From Pelomonas sp047654785 (GTDB taxonomy: Bacteria > Pseudomonadota > Gammaproteobacteria > Burkholderiales > Burkholderiaceae_C): a stretch of DNA of 64,000 nucleotides. This document shows positions 34,487 through 43,247 of this stretch, piece by piece; position 1 is the first letter of the stretch; each line of letters starts with the position of its first letter. The notes beneath the pieces were generated by a model. That model saw only the letters and a program-made list of their open reading frames with translations. It made no database searches and was not told the origin of the DNA. The stretch spans positions 744,001 through 808,000 of the forward strand of contig NZ_JASGKQ010000003.1 in assembly GCF_047654785.1 (NCBI RefSeq), given 5' to 3'. Position numbers and translations under genes: made by a program.

Positions 34487-37400
34487 GCCGCCGCACCTGC
34501 CTGCGCCCGGCCCCGCGCTGGAGCCTGTTGGCCTGTGCCCTGGCGGCGACGCTGCCGGTCATGGCCCAGAGCGTCGACACCCGCACCCGTTTCACCTCGG
34601 TGCTGGGCGATGCCGACACCCTGTATCCGCGTTCGCTGGCCGGTACCGGCGCTGCTGCGCAAGTGCTTGCGGCCCGTTCCGGGCAGGCCGATGACAGCGC
34701 CAACGGCGCCGTCGACCATGTCCGCGTGGAGGTGGACCGCGACGGCGTGCCGGCCGACGGCCAGACCCCGGTACACGTGCGTGTGCAATTGCTTGGCGTG
34801 GACGGCAAGCCGCTGGCTGGCAAGGCTTACCTCACCGTCGAGCACAGCGGAGGCCGCATCCGCCTGTCAGGCGCGCCCACCGATGAGTTCGGACCGGGCG
34901 CGGCCGATGCCGACAAGGTGATGCCGGGCATCCAGGTGGCGGTGGAAAACGGCGTGGCCGAGTTCGACCTGCTGGCGCCGCACGAACCGCAGGACGTGCG
35001 ACTGCGCGTGACGGCTGGCGGCCAGACGGCCGAGGGCGTGGTCGGCTTCCTGCCGGAAATGCGGGAGATGCTGGCCACCGGGCTGATCGAGGGCATCGTC
35101 AACTTCCGCCGCAGCGGCAATGCCAAGCTGATCTCCCCGGTCGATCACCACGACGCTTTCGACCGCGACATCCGCCGATGGGAAAAGCAGTTCAACAACG
35201 GCAAAGCCAATGCCGCCGCGCGCACCGCGTTCTTCGTCAAGGGCCAGATCAAGGGCGAATACCTGCTGACCGCCGCCTATGACTCCGACAAGGAGGTGCG
35301 CGGACGGCTGCTGCGCGACATCCGCCCGGAAGAGTTCTACCCGGTGTATGGCGACTCGTCGCTGCGCGGCTTCGATGCGCGTTCGGCTGAGCGGCTGTAC
35401 GTGCGCATCGACAAGCAGCGCAGCTACCTGTTGTACGGTGACTTCCAGACGGGCGACGGCCTGGCCACGGCCACCGGCTCCGGCGGCAGCGGCCCGATCC
35501 CGCAACGCGCCCTGAGCGCCTACAACCGCACGGCCACCGGCCTGGGCTGGCACTTCGAGAGCGAGCGGGTGCGCGCCAACGTGTTCGCCATCAGGGATTC
35601 GCTGCGGCAGATCATCGAGGAGTTCCGCAGCCAGGGCAGCGGCCCATATGCGCTGCGCAACAACGCGGTGCTGGAGGGCAGCGAGCGGGTGGAAGTGATC
35701 GTGCGAGACCGCAACCAGCCCAGCCGCATCGTCTCGGTGCGGCCGCTGGCGCGGTTGGTGGACTACAGCTTCGAGCCGTTCTCCGGCCGCATTTTGCTGA
35801 ACCAGTTCATGCCGTCCTTCGACAGCGACTTGAACCCGGTATCGCTGCGCATCACCTATGAACTGGACCAGCAGGGCGAGAAATTCTGGGTGCTCGGCGC
35901 CGATGGCCAGTTCAAGCTGACCGACAAGCTGGAGGTGGGCGCGTCGGTGGTGGAGGACCGCAACCCGTTCGCGGAATTCAAGATGGCCAGCGTCAATACC
36001 GGCTATCGCTTCGGCCCTCGCACCGCGCTGGTCGCCGAGTTCGCCCGCACCCGCAGCGAGGTCAACACCAACTCGCTCAACCAGGTCGGCTCGCAGGGTT
36101 TGCGGAACATGGCGGGCGAAGTGGAAGGCGATGCATGGCGCGTCGAATTCGCCCATGACGGCGACAAGTTCGACGCGCGCCTGTTCGCGGCCCGCACGGA
36201 TCCGGAGTTCAACAATCCGGCTTCGCCGCTTGATGGCGGCCGTGGCGAATACAGCGCCCGCGCGAGCTATGCGGTCAACCCGCGGCTGGAGCTGTACGCC
36301 GAGGGCTTGCGCAGCGAAGACCGCAACCCCGATGGAGGCCGGCGCGATGCCGGCAGTGCTGGCGTGCGCGTGGGCGCCACCGAGCGGCTGACCCTGGACT
36401 TCGGCCTGCGCAGCATCCGCGAAACCGTCGGCGTGACCTCGCCGTGGGCTATGGGATCTCCGTTCGGGCAACTGGGCGGCCTGACCGGCGGCTTCGCCAC
36501 CGGTATGGGGGGCGGTGCGCTGGGCTACGGGCAGCAGGCGCTGGATCCGGCCACGGGCCTGATGGTCATCAACGGCTCGGCTTCGGACAGCGTCATCACC
36601 AGCGACCTGCCGGCAGGGACCAGGTTGGCGTCGGACAGCGCCCGCATCGGCCTTGGCTACCGCTTCAGCGACCGATTCAGTGGGGGCGCAGAGTACGAGC
36701 AGAGTATTGGCGGCGAGGCGCGTCACCGCGTCGCGGCCGGCGTCGACTACCAGGTGTTCGAGCGCAGCCGCCTGTACGGCCGCTACGAGAAGCAGACCGG
36801 CCTGACCAGCGCGTATGGCATCACGACCACCGACCGCGAGGCCGATGCGCTGGTGTTCGGCGTGGACAGCAGCTACGTCCGCGACACCCAGGTGTTCAGC
36901 GAATACCGGCTGCGCGACGCCATCAGCGGCCGCGACGTGCAGGCCGCTTCGGGCATCCGCAACAACTGGGACATTCGTGAGGGCGTGCGCCTGAGCAGCT
37001 CGGCGGAGCGGGTCAACGTGATGGCTGGCAACACCGGCGACAGCATCGGCTTGGCGCTGGCGCTGGACTACAGCGTCAATCCGCTGTGGCGTGGGGCGGC
37101 GCGGGTGGAGCACCGCATCTCCGAGGATGTGCCGCGCACCGAGGCCAGCGAGGCGTTCGACACCACGCTGCTGCAGTTCATGGTGGCACGCAAGCTCGAC
37201 CGCGACTGGACCCTGCTGGGCCGGAACTACCTGCTGGCGACTGACTACAAGGCGCGCGGCGACGTCCTGCAGAACCGCTTTCAGCTGGGCCTGGCCTACC
37301 GCGACACCGACCGCAACCAGGTCAACGCGCTGATGCGCTACGAGTACAAGCTCGAACGCGACGAAAGCGGCCTGACCCTGTTGAACGGCCAGGTGGTCAA

Positions 37401-37863
37401 CGGCAGCAGCCAGGACGTACGCACCCGCGCCCACATCGTCTCCACCCATGCCGACTGGCATCCGTCGCGGCCGTGGTGGCTGACCGGGAGCATTGCCGTC
37501 AAGTGGCAGCGTGACCAGTTCGCCCATGGCGACGGCAGCCGCGTCAACAGCGGCTTCCGAGCGATGCTGCTTTCCGGCCGCATCGTCTACGACGTCAGCG
37601 AGCAGTGGGACGTCGGCGTGCTGGGTTCCGCTTTCCGGGGCCAGTCCGGCGCCAACCAGTACGCCTACGGTGTGGAACTGGGCCGCCTGCTGCGGCAGAA
37701 CCTGTGGCTGTCCGCCGGCTACAACTGGAGCGGCTTCAGCGGTGACCGCGACCTCGACGGCTACGAGTACACCCAGCAGGGCTTCTTCCTGCGCCTGCGC
37801 TTCAAGTTCGACGAAAACCTTTTCCGCCGGGACCCGGTGCGCGATCGCCACCAGGCTGGCTGA
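34483..37863 (+). CDS. Outer-membrane beta-barrel protein with N-terminal Ig-like domain
   Basis: 1,126 residues from ATG 34483, overlapping the adhesin stop (ATGA) behind a strong AGGAGGT. Signal peptide ending ALAATLPVMAQS. Residues about 70-190 form an invasin-type Ig-like domain (VRVEVDRDGVPADGQTPVHV). From about 215 the sequence alternates amphipathic strands characteristic of a large barrel (RSYLLYGDFQTGDG, VDYSFEPFSGRILLNQFM, GYEYTQQGFFLRLRFKF). The last aromatic of the barrel is followed by about 14 residues (DENLFRRDPVRDRHQAG). No TonB box or plug is evident. Context makes it the likely outer-membrane channel, tether or assembly factor for the giant upstream protein. It could alternatively be a stand-alone porin-like protein. 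Confidence 0.75.
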   Translation: MSRRTCLRPAPRWSLLACALAATLPVMAQSVDTRTRFTSVLGDADTLYPRSLAGTGAAAQVLAARSGQADDSANGAVDHVRVEVDRDGVPADGQTPVHVRVQLLGVDGKPLAGKAYLTVEHSGGRIRLSGAPTDEFGPGAADADKVMPGIQVAVENGVAEFDLLAPHEPQDVRLRVTAGGQTAEGVVGFLPEMREMLATGLIEGIVNFRRSGNAKLISPVDHHDAFDRDIRRWEKQFNNGKANAAARTAFFVKGQIKGEYLLTAAYDSDKEVRGRLLRDIRPEEFYPVYGDSSLRGFDARSAERLYVRIDKQRSYLLYGDFQTGDGLATATGSGGSGPIPQRALSAYNRTATGLGWHFESERVRANVFAIRDSLRQIIEEFRSQGSGPYALRNNAVLEGSERVEVIVRDRNQPSRIVSVRPLARLVDYSFEPFSGRILLNQFMPSFDSDLNPVSLRITYELDQQGEKFWVLGADGQFKLTDKLEVGASVVEDRNPFAEFKMASVNTGYRFGPRTALVAEFARTRSEVNTNSLNQVGSQGLRNMAGEVEGDAWRVEFAHDGDKFDARLFAARTDPEFNNPASPLDGGRGEYSARASYAVNPRLELYAEGLRSEDRNPDGGRRDAGSAGVRVGATERLTLDFGLRSIRETVGVTSPWAMGSPFGQLGGLTGGFATGMGGGALGYGQQALDPATGLMVINGSASDSVITSDLPAGTRLASDSARIGLGYRFSDRFSGGAEYEQSIGGEARHRVAAGVDYQVFERSRLYGRYEKQTGLTSAYGITTTDREADALVFGVDSSYVRDTQVFSEYRLRDAISGRDVQAASGIRNNWDIREGVRLSSSAERVNVMAGNTGDSIGLALALDYSVNPLWRGAARVEHRISEDVPRTEASEAFDTTLLQFMVARKLDRDWTLLGRNYLLATDYKARGDVLQNRFQLGLAYRDTDRNQVNALMRYEYKLERDESGLTLLNGQVVNGSSQDVRTRAHIVSTHADWHPSRPWWLTGSIAVKWQRDQFAHGDGSRVNSGFRAMLLSGRIVYDVSEQWDVGVLGSAFRGQSGANQYAYGVELGRLLRQNLWLSAGYNWSGFSGDRDLDGYEYTQQGFFLRLRFKFDENLFRRDPVRDRHQAG

Positions 37864-37873
37864 GGACGACCCC

Positions 37874-38932
37874 ATGCATCTACGGACAACGCGTTCCAAC
37901 CTGACCCATACGCTGCTGGCGGCTGCCGCTCTGGTGGTCATGACCGGCACCGCCGCAGCCCAGCAGACCCGGCTGGTGCCGCAGGAGCAGCGCATCACCG
38001 ACGAGGCGATCCATGCCGACCTGCAGGGTTATGAAGCCATGCAAGGCCGGATCAAGGCGCTGAACGGCGCCGGCCGGCCGGTGCGTGACTACCCCCTGTC
38101 CAAGGCGCAGTGCTGGCTGGACGTGTCCTTCCACGAATACACCCGCAACGACCGCAGTGCCTTCCCGCAGGAGGCCCTGACCGAGTCGGAAAAGCTGATC
38201 GTTGGCATGGAGAGCGGCGTCTCGCCGCTTCCCACCGACACGGCCCTGGTCAATCAAGCCAAGTACCTGCGTGCCGATCTGTGGCAGCGACTGAAGGCGA
38301 TCCATGGGACTGCGGGCTTCGCCTGTGCCGCGCAGAAGGTGGCCTGCGGCGAGGTCGAACTGGTACACGCCGGCAACGAGTTCAACCAGCAGCAGTGGCG
38401 GCATTCCAGGCCGTATATCGAGATCGCGGAGGATCTCGTCAACGATGCCGAGGCGCTGGCGCGCCAGTGCCATGGAGCTACGGCCACGCCTGCGGCACCG
38501 GCCGCGCCGGCCGGTCCGGCCACGCCTGTGGTGGTAGCCGCGCCGGCCGGGCCCCTGATTGCCAATGTGCTGTTCGAGTTCGACCGTGACCAGTACGGTG
38601 ACATCCGGTCTTACTCGCTGCAAAGCGTGAACCGTGCGCTGGCGGCCATCGAGGCCGAGAACCTGAGCCTGGCCGGCGTGGCACTCGTGGGCCATGCCGA
38701 CCGTCTCCAGGGCCGCAGCCCCGACCACAACCAGCGCCTGTCGCAGCGCCGGGCGCAGACCGTGCGCGACCTGCTGGTCAGCCGTGGCATCGACCCGGAC
38801 AAGATCCGCTACGAGTACCGTGGTGACACGCAGCAGGTGCAGCAGTGCGACGATGTCAAGCCGCGTGCGGCGTTGCTGGAATGCCTGCTGCCGAACCGCC
38901 GTGTCGAAGTGCGGTTCGAGCTGGGACGCTAG
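37874..38932 (+). CDS. OmpA-family peptidoglycan-binding protein
   Basis: 352 residues: signal peptide ending MTGTAAAQQT, an N-terminal domain of about 190 residues with conserved-looking cysteines (AQCWLDVSFHEYTRNDRS, GFACAAQKVACGEVELVHAG), an Ala/Pro hinge (about 200-225) and a C-terminal OmpA domain with FEFDRDQYG and GHADRLQGRSPDHNQRLSQR, followed by RAQTVRDLLVSRGI. The OmpA domain binds diaminopimelate of peptidoglycan non-covalently. It lacks a lipobox. Starting 10 bp after the barrel gene, it probably anchors the adhesin/barrel complex to the cell wall. Confidence 0.85.
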   Translation: MHLRTTRSNLTHTLLAAAALVVMTGTAAAQQTRLVPQEQRITDEAIHADLQGYEAMQGRIKALNGAGRPVRDYPLSKAQCWLDVSFHEYTRNDRSAFPQEALTESEKLIVGMESGVSPLPTDTALVNQAKYLRADLWQRLKAIHGTAGFACAAQKVACGEVELVHAGNEFNQQQWRHSRPYIEIAEDLVNDAEALARQCHGATATPAAPAAPAGPATPVVVAAPAGPLIANVLFEFDRDQYGDIRSYSLQSVNRALAAIEAENLSLAGVALVGHADRLQGRSPDHNQRLSQRRAQTVRDLLVSRGIDPDKIRYEYRGDTQQVQQCDDVKPRAALLECLLPNRRVEVRFELGR

Positions 38933-38956
38933 CCACGACGGCCAGCCCGCGGCCGC

Positions 38957-39871
38957 TCACTCGATGTTCTGCACCTGCTCCCGCATCTGCTCGATCGCGA
39001 CCTTCATCTCGACCGAGACGTTCGTCAGCTCCAGCGCGGCGGACTTGGAGCCCAGCGTGTTGGCCTCGCGGTGCAGTTCCTGGATCAGGAAGTCCAGCCG
39101 CTTGCCCAACTCGCCGCCCCTCTTCAGCAGGCGGGTCAGCTCGTCCAGGTGGGCGCGCAGCCGGGCGAGCTCCTCGGCCACGTCGATGCGGATGGCGAAG
39201 GCCGCCGCCTCGTTCAGCGCCCGTTCCTGCAGGGCTTCCGGCGGGACGCTGGACTGGGCGCCCGTGGCGGCCAGCGCCTCCTGCCAGCGCTCCAGGAAGC
39301 GCTGCTGCTGGCGCGCGACCACGGCGGGCAGCAGCGGCTCGGCCTCGTCGGCCAGTTCGCGCAGGCGCTGGATGCGCTCCATCAGGATGGCGACCAGCTT
39401 CTCGCCCTCGCGCTCGCGGGACTCGGCGAGGCCGGCGACGCAGGCCCGCGCGGCGTCGAGCGTGGCCGCATCCAGCGGCATCGCCGCGCCGCCGCCGCTC
39501 TTGCACCAGTTCAGCGCCTCGTGGACCGACAGCGGCGCGGCCTGCGGCAGCCAGGCGCGCACCTTGGCCTCCAGGTTGGCCAGGCGGTTGAGCTGCTCGG
39601 GCTGGGGCTGCGGCCAGCCGCCGTCGGCCTCGCGCTGGGTGTTGATGCGCAGCTCGATCTTGCCGCGCTTGAAGCGCGCCGCCACCAGCTCGCGCAGCTG
39701 TGGCTCCAGCCCGCGCAGCTCTTCCGGCATGCGCAGGGACAGGTCCAGGAAGCGGCCGTTGACCGAGCGCAGCTCGACGCTGACCGCCGCCTGCGTGGCG
39801 GTGTTGCCGTCTTCGGCTTTAGGGGGCTGCGCCGTGGAATTGGCGTACCCGGTCATGCTGTAGACTGGCAT
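38957..39871 (-). CDS. yicC: YicC/YloC family endoribonuclease
   Basis: 304 residues starting MPVYSMTGYAN (an internal ATG begins at the conserved MTGYA). It has the N-terminal YicC domain (AAVSVELRSVNGRFLDLSLR) and the C-terminal DUF1732 domain (LGKRLDFLIQELHREANTLG, ELTNVSVEMKVAIEQMREQV), the family's RNA-processing nuclease. In most Burkholderiales it directly precedes gmk; here the accessory block 20104-38956 separates them, and the two genes keep the same orientation. Only 32 bp separate its start from the divergent kinase gene. Confidence 0.94.
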   Translation of the reverse strand: MPVYSMTGYANSTAQPPKAEDGNTATQAAVSVELRSVNGRFLDLSLRMPEELRGLEPQLRELVAARFKRGKIELRINTQREADGGWPQPQPEQLNRLANLEAKVRAWLPQAAPLSVHEALNWCKSGGGAAMPLDAATLDAARACVAGLAESREREGEKLVAILMERIQRLRELADEAEPLLPAVVARQQQRFLERWQEALAATGAQSSVPPEALQERALNEAAAFAIRIDVAEELARLRAHLDELTRLLKRGGELGKRLDFLIQELHREANTLGSKSAALELTNVSVEMKVAIEQMREQVQNIE

Positions 39872-39903
39872 TTCGCATCTCGCAATACAGACAAAACGCG
39901 ATT

Positions 39904-40872
39904 ATGTCCAAGCCGAAGCCGGCGCCGTTGCCCGCAGGCACGGTGGTTGGGGGCTACCAGATCATCAAGCGGCTGGCGTCAGGCGGTTTCGGGGTGGTGT
40001 ACCTGGCCGAAGACCCCGACCATCATCTGGTGGCGCTGAAGGAATACCTGCCCTCGTCACTGGCCGAACGCTCGCCGGGCGAGCTCACGCCGCGCGTCAA
40101 GCCCGAGAAGCAGCCGCTGTACCGCCTGGGCCTGAAGAGCTTCTTCGAGGAAGGTCGCTCGCTGGCGCAGATCTCGCACCCCAGCGTCGTGTCGGTGCTG
40201 AACTTCCTGCGCGAGAACGAGACCGTCTACATGGTCATGAACTACCTGCAGGGCGACACCCTGCAGGACTTCATCGTCACCGCGCGCGACATGAAGCGCG
40301 ACAAGGTGTTCCGCGAGTCCACCATCCGCAGCCTGTTCGACGAGATCCTGCGCGGCCTGCGCATCGTCCACCAGCACAAGATGCTGCACCTGGACATCAA
40401 GCCGGCCAACATCTTCATCACCAACGACAACAAGGCGGTGCTGCTGGACTTCGGCGCCGCGCGCGAGGTGCTGAGCAAGGAGGGCAACTTCATCCGCCCG
40501 ATGTACACACCGGGCTTCGCCGCGCCGGAGATGTACCGCCGCGACGGCTCGCTGGGCCCGTGGACCGACATCTACGCCATCGGTGCCTGCATCTACGCCT
40601 GCATGCAGGGCTACCCGCCCAACGACGCGCCGCAGCGGCTGGAGAAGGACCGGCTCGGCCTGAGCCTGTCGCGCCTGCGCAATGTCTATTCCGACAACCT
40701 CATCGAGGTGACCGAGTGGTGCATGTCGCTGGACCCGCTGTCGCGCCCGCAGAGCGTGTTCGCGCTGCAGAAGGAACTGGCCCGCGAGACGGAGCGGCGC
40801 TACACCAAGCTGTCCTTCAGCGAGCGCCTGAAGCTGCAGCTGGAGAACCTGAAGTCCGGGGCGAAGGCATGA
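39904..40872 (+). CDS. Cytoplasmic eukaryotic-like Ser/Thr protein kinase
   Basis: 322 residues, one kinase domain and no PASTA or membrane segment. Gly-rich loop LASGGFGVV at 24-32, catalytic Lys46 (ALKEYLP), catalytic loop HLDIKPANIF at 162 onward (the HRD motif is HLD, so the Arg that senses activation-loop phosphorylation is absent), DFG at 182, APE as FAAPEMYRRDG. It is followed by a PP2C phosphatase, giving a kinase/phosphatase pair conserved beside rph/yicC in this order. Substrates are not known from sequence. Confidence 0.92.
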   Translation: MSKPKPAPLPAGTVVGGYQIIKRLASGGFGVVYLAEDPDHHLVALKEYLPSSLAERSPGELTPRVKPEKQPLYRLGLKSFFEEGRSLAQISHPSVVSVLNFLRENETVYMVMNYLQGDTLQDFIVTARDMKRDKVFRESTIRSLFDEILRGLRIVHQHKMLHLDIKPANIFITNDNKAVLLDFGAAREVLSKEGNFIRPMYTPGFAAPEMYRRDGSLGPWTDIYAIGACIYACMQGYPPNDAPQRLEKDRLGLSLSRLRNVYSDNLIEVTEWCMSLDPLSRPQSVFALQKELARETERRYTKLSFSERLKLQLENLKSGAKA

Positions 40873-40954
40873 GCGCCGCGCCGGGCCGCCCGAAGCAAGC
40901 CCGCGCCGGCTTGGCGAAGAACGCCTCCGTGAGCGCCCTCGTGGGAGCCCCGGC

Positions 40955-41863
40955 TTGAGGTTCAACGTCTTCCAGGTCAGCCGCCGTGGCGGCCGCGAGA
41001 CCAATGAGGACCGCATGGGCTACTGCTTCACGCAGGAGGCCGGGCTGTTCGCGCTGGCCGACGGCATGGGCGGCCACCCCGAGGGCGAGGTCGCCGCGCA
41101 GATCGCGCTGCAGACGCTGGCCGCGCTGTTCCAGCAGGACGCCCGCCCGGTGCTGGACGACCCGCAGCGCTTCCTGCAGGACGCCATCGTCATCGCCCAC
41201 GAGCAGCTGCTGCGCTATGCCGAGGGCCGGGGCCTGTCCGACACGCCGCGCACGACGGTGGTCGCCTGCATCCTGCAGGGCAACCAGGCCTGGTGGGCGC
41301 ACTGCGGCGACTCGCGCCTGTACCTGGTGCGCGCGGCGCGGCTGATCGCCCGCACGCGCGACCATTCCTATTCCGAGCTGCACGAAGCCCTGGGCCGCGT
41401 CGGCCGGGGCATCGAGCCGTTCAACCGCAACGTGCTGTTCACCTGCCTGGGCAGCCCGGGCAAGCCCATGGTGGACTGCCAGGGGCCGATGGTCATGGAG
41501 CCGGGCGACCGCTTCCTGCTGTGCTCGGACGGCCTGTGGGGCAATGTCGAGGACCACGAGATCGTCCAGCAGCTGGCCGACCAGGGCGTCTCCGACGCCG
41601 CGCCCGACCTCGTCGAGCAGGCCCTGCGCCGCGGCGGCGAGCGCTGCGACAACGTCACCGTGCTGGCCATCGAGTGGGAAGGCGAGGACGAGCCCGGCGG
41701 CGACACGACGCAGAGCCTGGGCCACTCCGGCTTCGCCTCCACCATCCAGGGCGCGCTGGACGCCGACCTCGTGGCCGCCATGGACGACGAGGAGATCGAG
41801 CGTTCGGTGCGCGAGATCAACGAAGTCATCCGCCAGTCCGGCCGCGGCCAGAACCGCCGCTAA
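40955..41863 (+). CDS. PP2C-family Ser/Thr protein phosphatase
   Basis: 302 residues from TTG 40955 (RFNVFQVSRRGGRETNEDRM); no in-frame ATG or GTG is available at the conserved N-terminus, so a rare TTG start is likely. PP2C motifs: RETNEDR, ALADGMGGHPEGE with the metal-binding Asp, VVACILQGNQAWWAHCGDSR, FLLCSDGLWGNVED, and DNVTVLAIEW. It should oppose the kinase encoded 82 bp upstream. C-terminal about 60 residues form a charged tail that may be regulatory. Confidence 0.92.
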   Translation: MRFNVFQVSRRGGRETNEDRMGYCFTQEAGLFALADGMGGHPEGEVAAQIALQTLAALFQQDARPVLDDPQRFLQDAIVIAHEQLLRYAEGRGLSDTPRTTVVACILQGNQAWWAHCGDSRLYLVRAARLIARTRDHSYSELHEALGRVGRGIEPFNRNVLFTCLGSPGKPMVDCQGPMVMEPGDRFLLCSDGLWGNVEDHEIVQQLADQGVSDAAPDLVEQALRRGGERCDNVTVLAIEWEGEDEPGGDTTQSLGHSGFASTIQGALDADLVAAMDDEEIERSVREINEVIRQSGRGQNRR

Positions 41864-41879
41864 CCCTTTCTTTTCCATC

Positions 41880-42623
41880 ATGACCCACAGCTTCACGCGC
41901 GGCGCCGGCCGCGCCGCCCACCAATTGCGCCCGGTGCGCATCACCCGCGGGTTCACCGTGCATGCCGAGGGCTCGGTGCTCATCGAGTTCGGCGGCACGC
42001 GCGTGCTGTGCACCGCCTCCGTCGAGGAGCGCGTGCCGTCGCACAAGCGCGGCTCCGGCGAGGGCTGGGTGACGGCCGAATACGGCATGCTGCCGCGCGC
42101 CACCCACACCCGCGGCGACCGCGAGGCGGCCAAGGGCAAGCAGAGCGGCCGCACGCAGGAGATCCAGCGCCTGATCGGCCGCTCGCTGCGCGCGGTGTTC
42201 GACCTCGCGGCCCTGGGCGAGCGCACGATCACGCTGGACTGCGACGTGCTGCAGGCCGACGGCGGCACGCGCACGGCGGCCATCACCGGCGCCTTCGTCG
42301 CCGCGCAGGATGCGGTCAACCGGCTGCTGGCCGACGGCAGGCTCGCCCGCTCGCCCATCAAGGAGGCCGTGGCCGCGATCTCGGTCGGCCTCGTCGACGG
42401 CACGCCGTTGCTGGACCTGGAGTACGTCGAGGACGTGGCCTGCGACACCGACATGAACGTCGTCATGACGGCGTCCGGCGGCTTCGTCGAGCTGCAGGGC
42501 ACGGCCGAGGGCGTGGTGTTCACGCGTGCCGAGATGAACGCGCTGCTGGACCTGGCCGAGCGGGGCATCGGCGAGTTGCTGGCCGCGCAGCAGGCGGCGC
42601 TGCAGGCCGTGGCGAAGGCCTGA
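41880..42623 (+). CDS. rph: Ribonuclease PH
   Basis: 247 residues; the start ATG 41880 gives the usual length. RNase PH motifs are complete: RAAHQLRPVRITRGFTVHAE, EYGMLPRATHTRGDRE, GRTQEIQRLIGRSLRAV, LDCDVLQADGGTRTAAITGA, DLEYVEDVACDTDMNVVMT. It is a phosphorolytic 3'-exonuclease for tRNA and rRNA 3' ends, acting as a hexameric ring. rdgB follows after 5 bp. Confidence 0.97.
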   Translation: MTHSFTRGAGRAAHQLRPVRITRGFTVHAEGSVLIEFGGTRVLCTASVEERVPSHKRGSGEGWVTAEYGMLPRATHTRGDREAAKGKQSGRTQEIQRLIGRSLRAVFDLAALGERTITLDCDVLQADGGTRTAAITGAFVAAQDAVNRLLADGRLARSPIKEAVAAISVGLVDGTPLLDLEYVEDVACDTDMNVVMTASGGFVELQGTAEGVVFTRAEMNALLDLAERGIGELLAAQQAALQAVAKA

Positions 42624-42628
42624 CGGGC

Positions 42629-43234
42629 ATGAAGCTGGTCCTCGCCTCCAACAACGCCAAGAAGCTCGCCGAGCTGCAGGCACTGTTCGCGCCGCTCGGC
42701 ATCGAGCTGGTCCACCAGGGCAGCCTTGGCATCCCGGAGGCCGAGGAGCCGTTCGACACCTTCGTCGAGAACGCGCTCGCCAAGGCCCGGCATGCGGCCC
42801 GGCTGAGCGGCCTGCCGGCGCTGGCGGACGACTCGGGCCTCAGCGTCGACGCGCTGGGCGGCGCGCCCGGCGTGCGCTCGGCGCGCTACGCGCTGGACGC
42901 CGGCGGCGAGAAGAGCGACGCCGCCAACAACGCCCGGCTGCTGCGCGAGATGGCCGGCGTCGGCGACCGCCGCGCGCGCTTCGTCTGCGCGCTGGTGGCC
43001 GTGCGCAGCGGCGACGACCCGGAGCCGCTGATCGCCATGGGCCGCTGGATGGGCGAGATCCTGGCCGCGGCGAGCGGCGCGGGCGGCTTCGGCTACGACC
43101 CGCTGATGCACATCCCCGCGCTCGGCGGCTCCGTGGCCAGCCTGTCGGCCGGGGACAAGAACCGCCACAGCCACCGCGCGCTGGCCGCGGCGCAGCTCAT
43201 CGCGCAGTTCCGCGAGGCCTGGCGGCTTGGCTGA
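42629..43234 (+). CDS. rdgB: dITP/XTP pyrophosphatase (RdgB/HAM1)
   Basis: 201 residues: KLVLASNNAKKLAELQALF, FDTFVENALAKARHAA, ALADDSGLSVDALGGAPGVR and GGFGYDPLM are the signature of the HAM1/RdgB house-cleaning enzyme, which hydrolyses non-canonical purine triphosphates. Start ATG 42629 is 5 bp after the rph stop, so the genes are co-translated; the stop lies just before the hemW start. Confidence 0.96.
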   Translation: MKLVLASNNAKKLAELQALFAPLGIELVHQGSLGIPEAEEPFDTFVENALAKARHAARLSGLPALADDSGLSVDALGGAPGVRSARYALDAGGEKSDAANNARLLREMAGVGDRRARFVCALVAVRSGDDPEPLIAMGRWMGEILAAASGAGGFGYDPLMHIPALGGSVASLSAGDKNRHSHRALAAAQLIAQFREAWRLG

Positions 43235-43247
43235 GCTGGCCCACCTG

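Noticed and set aside
20104..38956. Block considered as an integrative element or prophage
   Set aside because: No integrase, relaxase, phage structural gene, tRNA end or flanking direct repeat was seen, so only 'accessory block' is claimed.
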